NCBI GenBank assembly: GCA_022572625.1
Contig: JACZVN010000033.1
Location: 1 to 5,603, forward strand
Reading direction: 5' to 3'
DNA: 5,603 nt
From: Patescibacteria group bacterium
GTDB taxonomy: Bacteria; Patescibacteriota; Patescibacteriia; UBA2591; UBA6264
A program made the translations under genes and the position numbers. Each line of letters opens with the position of its first letter. The stretch's first letter is position 1. The notes under the pieces are model-generated. The model did no database searches. It was not told the origin of the DNA and saw nothing but the letters and a program-made list of their open reading frames with translations. Below, in pieces: positions 1 through 5,140 of the stretch.

Positions 1-2
1 CT

Positions 3-557
3 ATGAATCGAGAGCAGGGGTTAGAGATTTTAAACCAAAATATGCAGAATCAGAATTTGATTAAGCATTGTTTGGCGGTTGAGGCGGTGATGCGGGCTTT
101 AGCCCAGTATTTTAATCAAGATCAAAAAAAATGGGGTTTGGCTGGACTTTTACATGATCTTGATTATGAAAAAACCAAAAATGACCCAAATCAACATTCT
201 TTAATCGGCGCTAAAATGCTAGAAGAATTGGGTCTGGATCAAGAAATTTGCCAGGCTGTTAAAGCTCATAATGAAATTCATCAAATTCCTTTGACCACTT
301 TAATGGATAAATCGCTTTTTGTCGCTGACCCAATTACCGGATTGATTGTTGCTTCGGCCTTGGTTTTGCCCTTAAAAAAATTAGCCGATTTACGAACGGA
401 AAATATTTTAAACCGCTTTAAAGAAAAAAAGTTTGCCAAAGGAGCTAATCGGGAAATTATTAAACAATCTGAACAACTACTGGAATTAAGCTTAGAAGAT
501 TTTGTTAAAATCTCGCTTACGGCCATGCAGGACATCGCGGATGATTTAGGACTTTAA
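3..557 (+). CDS. HD-superfamily hydrolase (COG2316-like, HDIG-type)
   Basis: A 184-residue soluble protein of the HD metal-dependent phosphohydrolase superfamily, resembling the predicted-hydrolase group I know as COG2316. Metal ligands expected for the fold are visible: H22 (in LIKHCLAVEAVM), the HD pair H51-D52 (LLHDLDYEK), H65 (NQHSLIGA), H89 (KAHNE) and D109 (FVADPITGLIVA). The C-terminal half keeps the family-like stretches FAKGANRE and LTAMQDIADDLGL. Substrate is unknown; HD proteins generally hydrolyse phosphate mono- or diesters of nucleotides. The ATG lies two bases into the window, so an upstream start or ribosome-binding site cannot be judged, but the length and the 'M-x-R-E-x-G-L-x-x-L' opening fit a complete protein. 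It is followed by 116 bp before the next small ORF, so co-transcription is uncertain. No membrane segments. Fold assignment is firm; function is inference. Confidence 0.88.
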   Translation: MNREQGLEILNQNMQNQNLIKHCLAVEAVMRALAQYFNQDQKKWGLAGLLHDLDYEKTKNDPNQHSLIGAKMLEELGLDQEICQAVKAHNEIHQIPLTTLMDKSLFVADPITGLIVASALVLPLKKLADLRTENILNRFKEKKFAKGANREIIKQSEQLLELSLEDFVKISLTAMQDIADDLGL

Positions 558-673
558 ATTTAATATTTAATAGGTTATTAAAATAGTCGTTTTATAAAAA
601 AAATATCTTTTTTTAACATTAAAGAAAAATCACCCAAATTTTTATTCTATCCTGATTGGATTATCTATATATT

Positions 674-811
674 ATGTTTTGGCGGGGGTTATGGGGCTTA
701 ATGGATATATATTTTTTTCCCAATAATATAGCCTTAAGTTATTTATTATTATTTTTACTGGGATTATTTTTATTATTTATCAATGACTTTCGTTTAAAAG
801 AAATTGAGTAA
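674..811 (+). CDS. small hydrophobic membrane protein (45 aa), hypothetical
   Basis: A 45-residue ORF starting MFWRGLWGLMDIYFF and ending NDFRLKEIE. It has one strongly hydrophobic stretch (about residues 19-36, LSYLLLFLLGLFLLFI) followed by a short charged tail, so it looks like a single-pass membrane protein. Its TAA stop lies 3 bp before the ATG of the bPH2 gene, the spacing expected of translationally coupled operon genes, which is the main reason to believe it. No good Shine-Dalgarno precedes the ATG at 674; an internal ATG at 701 (Met10), behind a GGGG run, would give a 36-residue product with the same helix. I recognise no family. Alternatively the segment is just AT-rich leader with a fortuitous ORF. 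Confidence 0.5.
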   Translation: MFWRGLWGLMDIYFFPNNIALSYLLLFLLGLFLLFINDFRLKEIE

Positions 812-814
812 AAT

Positions 815-1264
815 ATGATTTATCAAAAAATTTGGCAAAAAACACTTAATCAAGATGAAAAAGTAGAGTATGAATTTTCTATTAGCCAAAGATTTAGAAT
901 GTTCGGCCTCATTATCTTTACTATTATCAGTGTTTTATTCATTAACGTAGGCGGTTTAGGAATTTTAATATTCTTGGCCGCTCTTTTTTATTATAAATTT
1001 TATCTTAAGGTGGCTAACGCCTATGCTTTGACTAATCAACGGGTAATTATTCATCGCGGCTGGCTTTCGACTAAACTAATCAGCATTGATTACCAGAAAA
1101 TTACTGACGTGACCGTTGATGAGCCAATTTGGGATCGATTGGTGACTCAATCCGGCCATTTAAAAATTAATACGGCCGGGACTACTTTGCCCGAAGTAGT
1201 TTTAGTTCATCTTGACCGGCCCTATGAAGTTAAGAAAAAATTAGATCAATTAAGGAGTCGATAA
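815..1264 (+). CDS. bPH2 (DUF304/YdbT-type) membrane protein
   Basis: A 149-residue protein with a short cytoplasmic N-terminus, two adjacent transmembrane helices (about residues 29-45 and 47-64, the hairpin arrangement usual in this family) and a C-terminal bacterial pleckstrin-homology-like domain (about 66-147). Family signatures visible are YALTNQRVIIHRGWL (70-84), the IDYQKITDVTVDEPIWDRL region (91-109) and LKINTAG (116-122), matching the usual 'lTnqRvi...G.l', 'ip..rItdv' and 'v.i.TaG' pattern of Pfam bPH_2. Such proteins sit in the cytoplasmic membrane; no enzymatic role is established. The next gene starts 1 bp after the stop, and its AAGGAG ribosome-binding site (1252-1257) lies inside this gene's 3' end, so the two are co-translated. 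Start choice is the only ATG near the helix hairpin; a usable Shine-Dalgarno is lacking. Confidence 0.85.
   Translation: MIYQKIWQKTLNQDEKVEYEFSISQRFRMFGLIIFTIISVLFINVGGLGILIFLAALFYYKFYLKVANAYALTNQRVIIHRGWLSTKLISIDYQKITDVTVDEPIWDRLVTQSGHLKINTAGTTLPEVVLVHLDRPYEVKKKLDQLRSR
1252..1257 (+). promoter_or_regulatory. Shine-Dalgarno AAGGAG of the A24-like gene
   Basis: AAGGAG sits 8 nt before the ATG at 1266, inside the last codons of the bPH2 gene. It fixes the start of the A24-like protein and supports coupled translation. Most other plus-strand genes in this window lack such a site. Confidence 0.7.
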
Positions 1265-1265
1265 A

Positions 1266-1778
1266 ATGGCTGAGCAATTAATCCAACAATTTTTAATTAT
1301 TAAAATTAGTGCTTTTCAACTCTATTTACTTTGGTTTTTATTAGGTTCATTTACGGTGGCCACGCTTTCAGATTTAAAATATCTCTCGGCTCAAAAAGAA
1401 TTTTTAGAAATTTGGATCTTATTCACCTTGGTGATGTTGGCGACCGATTTTTACAATTATTATTATTTAGAACCAAATACCGTTTATCTTATTTTAAAAT
1501 GGGGTCTAATCTTTATTTTTCTGCCCTTTTATTTTCATTTTATCCGGCGGATTGCCTGGGGCGACATTTCAGCTAAAATAGCCGCCTGTTCTCTATTTCC
1601 GCCGTTTTTAATTGTCGTTTTTATTATTTTAATTAGAATAATTGAAAGTATTACCAAAGTTTTCTGGATCCGGTGGCGAAGGGGAAATTATTATCCTTTT
1701 ATGCCAGTGATATTTTTAACCACCTTAATTTTAATTGCCGCTACTATTTTCATTTCCCGTTATTTTTCTGCTTTTTAA
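1266..1778 (+). CDS. A24 prepilin-peptidase-like polytopic membrane protein
   Basis: A 170-residue very hydrophobic protein with about five or six membrane helices. I read it as a divergent member of the A24 aspartyl peptidase family (type IV prepilin peptidase / preflagellin peptidase). Three landmarks occur in the right order: a first Asp after helix 1 (D36 in TLSDLKYLSAQKEF, compare 'iDlk...IPn'), a second Asp in IAWGDISAKIAACSLFPP (D100, compare GxGDvKl...), and a C-terminal YYPFMPVIFL (143-151, compare 'iPFgPfLal'). The GxGD motif is degraded to A-W-G-D but both catalytic Asp positions remain. It lacks the N-terminal methylase/zinc domain of full PilD, giving a length like archaeal or minimal A24 enzymes. 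A good AAGGAG lies 8 nt before the ATG. Possible job: cleavage of prepilin-like or other membrane substrates. Degeneration to a non-catalytic role is possible. Confidence 0.62.
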   Translation: MAEQLIQQFLIIKISAFQLYLLWFLLGSFTVATLSDLKYLSAQKEFLEIWILFTLVMLATDFYNYYYLEPNTVYLILKWGLIFIFLPFYFHFIRRIAWGDISAKIAACSLFPPFLIVVFIILIRIIESITKVFWIRWRRGNYYPFMPVIFLTTLILIAATIFISRYFSAF

Positions 1779-1817
1779 AAAGAATTGAAACAAATAATAA
1801 ATAAAAATCGTATAACC

Positions 1818-2294
1818 ATGAATTTTAAATTATCAATTTTATTATCAGCCGGACTAGTTATTTTATTGATCTGGTTTTTATTTGGGCATAAAATAAATAT
1901 GTTTTATCCCTTTTATATTCAAAGCCGTCCCTTGGTTTTAATTCAAATTCAAGACACTGAGCTGAAGGTGGAAATAGCTGACACTTATTTAAAACGAATC
2001 AGGGGATTATCAGGTCGAGAAAATATGCCTGATGACCTGGGTCTGCTTTTTATTTTTAATCAAGCTGATTATCATCCTTTTTGGATGAAAGGAATGAAAT
2101 TTTCGATTGATATTATTTGGATTAGTCAGGAGATGAAGGTGGTCAGTATTAGTAAAAATATATCTCCGGAGTCATTCCCTAAAAATTTCAGTTCAACTGA
2201 ACCAGCTAAATATGTTTTAGAAGTTAAGGCGGGCTGGGCTGATCAACGGGCAATTGAAATAGGAGATAATTTTGTTTTTAAAAATAAAAAATGA
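1818..2294 (+). CDS. DUF192 (COG1430) protein, membrane-anchored or exported
   Basis: A 158-residue DUF192-family protein with a leading hydrophobic anchor or signal segment. From the ATG at 1818: MNFK, then a hydrophobic helix (about residues 5-23), then the DUF192 domain (about 40-153). Family landmarks are VEIADTYLKRIRGLSGR (51-67), LGLLFIF (74-80), HPFWMKGMKFSIDIIWI (86-102), AKYVLEVKAGW (130-140) and a final IGD. No cysteine follows the helix, so it is an anchor or a signal peptidase I substrate rather than a lipoprotein. DUF192 proteins are extracytoplasmic single-domain proteins of undetermined function. A TTG at 1785 would add 11 residues (KQIINKNRITM) and cut the gap to the previous gene to 6 bp; I prefer 1818 because it places the hydrophobic segment at the very N-terminus. 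Neither start has a Shine-Dalgarno. The TGA stop overlaps the next ATG (ATGA). Confidence 0.85.
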   Translation: MNFKLSILLSAGLVILLIWFLFGHKINMFYPFYIQSRPLVLIQIQDTELKVEIADTYLKRIRGLSGRENMPDDLGLLFIFNQADYHPFWMKGMKFSIDIIWISQEMKVVSISKNISPESFPKNFSSTEPAKYVLEVKAGWADQRAIEIGDNFVFKNKK

Positions 2295-2548
2295 AAAAAA
2301 TAGTTTACCTTATAACGTTTGTGATTTTAGGAGTAATCCTTCAGTTTTTAATTCATGCGATAGTGGAAATATGGTATATTAATCTTTTAGTTCAGGATTT
2401 TACTAAATATGGTTTAGGTTTAAATTGGAAGCAGTGGTTTATGATCCATAGATTAGGTTCGGTTGTTCTTTTAATTATTGGCATGGCCTTTGGTTTTTGG
2501 CAGGGGAAGTTTTGGTGGTATCGGATTTATGAGCAGGGGAAGTATTAA
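2291..2548 (+). CDS. 85-aa two-helix membrane protein, hypothetical
   Basis: An 85-residue protein whose ATG overlaps the DUF192 stop as ATGA, so it is translated by termination-reinitiation with that gene. Two hydrophobic helices are seen (about residues 4-24 and 56-70), separated by an aromatic, weakly polar linker with HAIVEIWYINLL, YGLGLNWKQW and a conserved-looking IHRLG just before helix 2. The C-terminus is rich in Trp and Tyr (FWWYRIYEQGKY), typical of interface anchoring. I do not recognise a named family. It is the last gene before the terminator at 2569-2603. Its role is presumably tied to the DUF192 and A24-like proteins by operon context only. Confidence 0.75.
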   Translation: MKKIVYLITFVILGVILQFLIHAIVEIWYINLLVQDFTKYGLGLNWKQWFMIHRLGSVVLLIIGMAFGFWQGKFWWYRIYEQGKY

Positions 2549-2568
2549 GTAGAATAGGATTGAATAAG

Positions 2569-2603
2569 AAAAACGACTCATTTTGATTTAACGAGTCGTT
2601 TTT
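2569..2603. terminator. bidirectional intrinsic terminator between convergent genes
   Basis: An 11-bp perfect inverted repeat: arms 2569-2579 (AAAAACGACTC) and 2593-2603 (GAGTCGTTTTT) around a 13-nt loop. The GC-containing inner stem is flanked by A and T tracts, so an RNA hairpin with U-tract forms in both directions. It lies 20 bp after the plus-strand operon stop and its right arm overlaps the TAA stop (2602-2604) of the minus-strand phosphatase, so one element serves both convergent transcripts. Confidence 0.85.
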
Positions 2604-3255
2604 ATAATTTTCCTTTCCAAGGAATAATATTTTCTTCTACTAGCACTAATTTAGATTTTCTGTTGACAGTTTTATTTTCATAAATAGTCACAGAAGCATT
2701 TTCAAAACCACCGAGCTCAAAATTAAATATAGCTTTTTCAATTGACAAATCATCAATAATTTTTTGAAAAATAACCAGCCAGTTTCCATGAACTACTATT
2801 AATATTTTTTTGCTCCTTAATCTATTTAAAAAACTGCGGATTCTGATCTCGACATCTATCCAGTTTTCTCCGCCAAGTGGGCGGTAGTAATATAAACCTT
2901 CTTTGCGTTTTCTTATGATTTCTTCTGGATATTTTTTCTTGATTTGTTTTTCTGTCATAACATAACGAATACCGCGCTGGACTTCTATTAATCGGGGATC
3001 CTTTTGAAATTCTACATCTGGATACAATAATTTTGCAGTTTCTGTTGTTCTCAGATAAGGAGAAGTAATGTACGTACTGAAAGTCCCAAAATTTTTGTTT
3101 AAATATTCTCCTGTAATTCGCGCTTGTTCTTTTCCTTTATTAGTGAGCGGAAATTCAGAAGTAGAAATATCAAGTTTAACGCGCTGTTCAATCGGCATAG
3201 TGTTCCCTATAGATTCGGCGTGCCTGACAAGAACTAAAAGTTTTGGCCAGCTCAT
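2602..3255 (-). CDS. histidine phosphatase (phosphoglycerate-mutase-like) family protein
   Basis: A 217-residue cytoplasmic histidine-phosphatase-superfamily enzyme. Active-site residues are visible: the phosphate-accepting His12 with Arg11 in LVLVRHAES (RHA instead of the usual RHG), Arg69 in TSPYLRTTETA, acidic E91 in RLIEVQRG, and the second His156 in IVVHGNW. The middle segment YYYRPLGGENWIDVEIRI (122-139) matches the 'yrPpGGEs..dv..R' stretch of broad-specificity members, so it is more likely a phosphomonoesterase than a glycolytic mutase; the substrate cannot be read from sequence. It is a single gene on the opposite strand from all others, with a perfect AGGAGG five nt before the ATG. 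It ends within the shared terminator. Strand, strong ribosome-binding site and isolation suggest a separately acquired or separately controlled gene. Confidence 0.9.
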   Translation of the reverse strand: MSWPKLLVLVRHAESIGNTMPIEQRVKLDISTSEFPLTNKGKEQARITGEYLNKNFGTFSTYITSPYLRTTETAKLLYPDVEFQKDPRLIEVQRGIRYVMTEKQIKKKYPEEIIRKRKEGLYYYRPLGGENWIDVEIRIRSFLNRLRSKKILIVVHGNWLVIFQKIIDDLSIEKAIFNFELGGFENASVTIYENKTVNRKSKLVLVEENIIPWKGKL

Positions 3256-3260
3256 TGTTT

Positions 3261-3266
3261 CCTCCT
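3261..3266 (-). promoter_or_regulatory. Shine-Dalgarno AGGAGG of the phosphatase gene
   Basis: CCTCCT on the plus strand reads AGGAGG on the minus strand, 5 nt upstream of the ATG at 3255. It is the strongest ribosome-binding site in the window and decides the start. Confidence 0.85.
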
Positions 3267-3293
3267 AGTTTAGGATTTAAAGATCTAATTAAT

Positions 3294-3322
3294 AGTTTAA
3301 TCTATTTATAAAAATCTAGCAA
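3294..3322 (-). promoter_or_regulatory. possible sigma70-type promoter of the phosphatase gene
   Basis: On the minus strand TTGCTA (3322-3317) and TAAACT (3299-3294) are separated by exactly 17 bp, each matching 4 of 6 consensus bases. Transcription would start near 3287, giving a leader of about 32 nt carrying the AGGAGG. In such AT-rich DNA this could be chance. Confidence 0.3.
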
Positions 3323-3325
3323 GTC

Positions 3326-3361
3326 TTTAGGTTATATTAATTTTTTGATATAATATTTAGT
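3326..3361 (+). promoter_or_regulatory. promoter of xseA with perfect TATAAT; implies leaderless mRNA
   Basis: A perfect TATAAT lies at 3349-3354. A weak -35-like TTTAGG (3326-3331) stands 17 bp upstream. Seven bases after the -10 brings the expected start of transcription to 3361-3362, which is the ATG of xseA itself (3362). There is no Shine-Dalgarno between the -10 and the ATG, so the message is probably leaderless. The 106-bp interval 3256-3361 therefore carries two diverging promoters. Confidence 0.6.
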
Positions 3362-4870
3362 ATGGATAACCAAAATAAAACTTTAGAGCTTTTTGAAGTT
3401 TTGCGAATATGGCGCAATGAAACCGCTCAACAACAAGGAAAAAAACCTTTTATGGTTTTTAATAATGATACGCTGCTTCAAACAGCTAAAATTCAACCCA
3501 AAACAAAAGAGGAATTAATAGAAATTAAAGGTTGGGGTGAAAAAAAGATTAAACAATATGGAGATGATATCTTAACTCTTATTAATCATCCTAATCAGTT
3601 AAAGCCAGAAAAATCAGTCGGCGATGTTTTATCCGTAGGCGAGTGTTTAAATTTAATTAATAAGACTTTTTTTCAGCACATTGGCGCGATCAAAATTCAG
3701 GGCGAAATTAGCGAATCCAGTGGTCGAGAAAAGTATGCTTTTTTTCAGCTTAAGGATTCTTCGGGCCAAGATTATTTAGTTCAGTGTTTTCTGGGTTGGC
3801 GGAATTATGAATTATTTAAACATTTACTGGAAGTCGGTCTAGAGGTTCAGATTTTAGGCTACCCCCAGGTTTATAAAAATGGCCGTTTTCATATCGAAGT
3901 GGAAAAAATGGAGCCGGTGGGGGCCGGGGCTTTTAAAAAAGCTTTTGAAGCTTTAAAGAAAAAATTAATCGCCAAGGGGTGGTTTGATTTGGCCCGTAAA
4001 AGACCGATGCCCGAGTTTATTCAAAAGATTGGCTTAATTACGTCCGGGGCCGGGGCAGCGATTAATGATTTTAGGAAAAATTTAGGGAATTATGGTTTTC
4101 AAATTTATTTAAAAGATGTTTTTGTTGAAGGCGACCGGGCCGAAACTTCAATTGTTTCAGCCATCCAGTGGTTTAATAAAAATCAGCCTGATTTGGATGT
4201 TTTAGTTTTAATTCGCGGCGGCGGAAGTTTAGAAAATTTAAAAGCCTTTAATTCCGAAGCAGTGGCCGAGGCCATTGTTTTATCACGTTTGCCCATGATC
4301 ACCGGCATTGGCCATGAAAAAGATGAAAGTATTGCCGATTTTGTAGCCGATAAAAGTTTTGCTACGCCGTCATTAGTTTCGGTCTTTATTAAAAATCAAC
4401 GGGAGGAACTTATTTCTCAGCTTGAACTTCACACTGACAGTTTAATTTCTTTTTTAGAAGCAATTTTTAAGCATAAACAGCTTATTATTTCTCGCTTAGC
4501 TGAACAAATGTCATCGGGCCTGAATAGAATTTTTGCCAGTTTTAAAATTTTAGAGCAGAAATTTTTAAAAATAATTTATCAGCATGAGTCCGCAGTTCAA
4601 AAATGGTCTCACCATCTGGATTTGTTAGTTCAAAAAGGTTTTAATATTTTACAAACCCAATATCACCAGCAGCAAAAACGGTTAGCCGTGGCCAGCACCG
4701 CCCTGGCTTCTTTAAATCCGGAAGCTATTTTAAAAAGAGGTTATAGTTTGACCTATGATCAAAAAATGAAATTAATTAAAGAGGTTAAAAATATCAAAGT
4801 TGGGGACACATTATTAACTAAATTAGCAAAGGGAAAAATTATATCTAAAGTAAAAAATATAAAAAATTAA
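3362..4870 (+). CDS. xseA: exodeoxyribonuclease VII large subunit with N-terminal HRDC domain
   Basis: A 502-residue large (catalytic) subunit of exonuclease VII, which degrades single-stranded DNA to oligonucleotides with XseB in repair and recombination. Domains in order: an extra HRDC domain (about 6-76; LFEVLRIWRNETAQQQGKKPF and the helix-hairpin-like IEIKGWGEKKIKQYG); the OB-fold DNA-binding domain (about 86-186; KIQGEIS, YAFFQLKD, VYKNGRFHIEVEKMEP); the catalytic core (about 190-340; GLITSGAGAAINDF, RGGGSLENLKAFNSEAV, GIGHEKDESIADFVADKS, ATPS); a long helical region (about 343-445) that binds XseB; and the C-terminal LNPEAILKRGYSLTYD with KVGDTL. R285, H318 and D321 occupy positions of the catalytic residues reported for E. 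coli XseA (R205, H238, D241 as I recall; same spacing). The usual EDL after RGGGS is ENL. HRDC domains are normally found in RecQ and RNase D; here it is fused in frame from the first codons. xseB follows after 20 bp. Confidence 0.95.
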   Translation: MDNQNKTLELFEVLRIWRNETAQQQGKKPFMVFNNDTLLQTAKIQPKTKEELIEIKGWGEKKIKQYGDDILTLINHPNQLKPEKSVGDVLSVGECLNLINKTFFQHIGAIKIQGEISESSGREKYAFFQLKDSSGQDYLVQCFLGWRNYELFKHLLEVGLEVQILGYPQVYKNGRFHIEVEKMEPVGAGAFKKAFEALKKKLIAKGWFDLARKRPMPEFIQKIGLITSGAGAAINDFRKNLGNYGFQIYLKDVFVEGDRAETSIVSAIQWFNKNQPDLDVLVLIRGGGSLENLKAFNSEAVAEAIVLSRLPMITGIGHEKDESIADFVADKSFATPSLVSVFIKNQREELISQLELHTDSLISFLEAIFKHKQLIISRLAEQMSSGLNRIFASFKILEQKFLKIIYQHESAVQKWSHHLDLLVQKGFNILQTQYHQQQKRLAVASTALASLNPEAILKRGYSLTYDQKMKLIKEVKNIKVGDTLLTKLAKGKIISKVKNIKN

Positions 4871-4890
4871 TTATTTAAATCAATAATTTT

Positions 4891-5127
4891 ATGACCAAAG
4901 AAAAGGAAAATTTAAAAAGCGCTTTGACCGACTTAGAAAAAATTGTTAATGACCTAAGCCGGGAAGAAGTTGATGTTGAGTCAGGATTGGCTAAATTTAA
5001 ACAAGGAGTAGATTTGATTAAGTTTTGCCGATCGCAGCTTAAAGAAGCTGAGAACGAATTTAAAAAACTTAAAGACACATTGGAGATTGAAGAAAAAGAT
5101 CAAGCAGAATTTTTGCCTAAGGAATAA
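4891..5127 (+). CDS. xseB: exodeoxyribonuclease VII small subunit
   Basis: A 78-residue, highly charged helical protein matching the XseB family in length and pattern: LKSALTDLEKIVNDLSREE (8-26), VDVESGLAKFKQGVDLIKFC (27-46) and LKEAENEFKKL (50-60), corresponding to 'F...l..LE.Iv..Le.g...Le..l..fe.G..L...c...L..aE..i..l'. Several copies bind the helical arms of XseA. The ATG is 20 bp after the xseA stop, in an A/T-only spacer apart from one C, with no Shine-Dalgarno, so translation probably depends on coupling to xseA. Together they form an xseAB operon driven by the promoter at 3326-3361. Confidence 0.92.
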   Translation: MTKEKENLKSALTDLEKIVNDLSREEVDVESGLAKFKQGVDLIKFCRSQLKEAENEFKKLKDTLEIEEKDQAEFLPKE

Positions 5128-5140
5128 GCAATAGTTTTTT

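Noticed and set aside
596..614. A-run/T-run hairpin after the HD hydrolase as terminator
   Set aside because: Eight A and seven T around a 4-nt loop with no G or C pairs; too weak and expected by chance in this AT-rich gap. The interval 558-673 otherwise shows no RNA gene, riboswitch or clear promoter.
645..673. Promoter upstream of the small ORF (TTCTAT / TATATT, 17-bp spacing)
   Set aside because: The -35 match is only 3 of 6 and the predicted start falls inside the ORF's first codons; it would fit only if translation began at the ATG at 701. Left unannotated.
1331..1576. Plus-strand ORF in another frame inside the A24-like gene
   Set aside because: Overlaps a gene with recognisable motifs and an excellent Shine-Dalgarno; no domain of its own.
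2292..2294. TGA recoded as glycine (code 25, seen in some CPR lineages)
   Set aside because: The TGA ends the DUF192 domain at its natural end and overlaps the next start as ATGA; reading through would give no sensible protein, and no gene here needs TGA as an amino acid.
4863..4890. Seven-base AT inverted repeat around the xseA-xseB gap
   Set aside because: A/T-only stem between co-oriented subunit genes; no support for termination or regulation.
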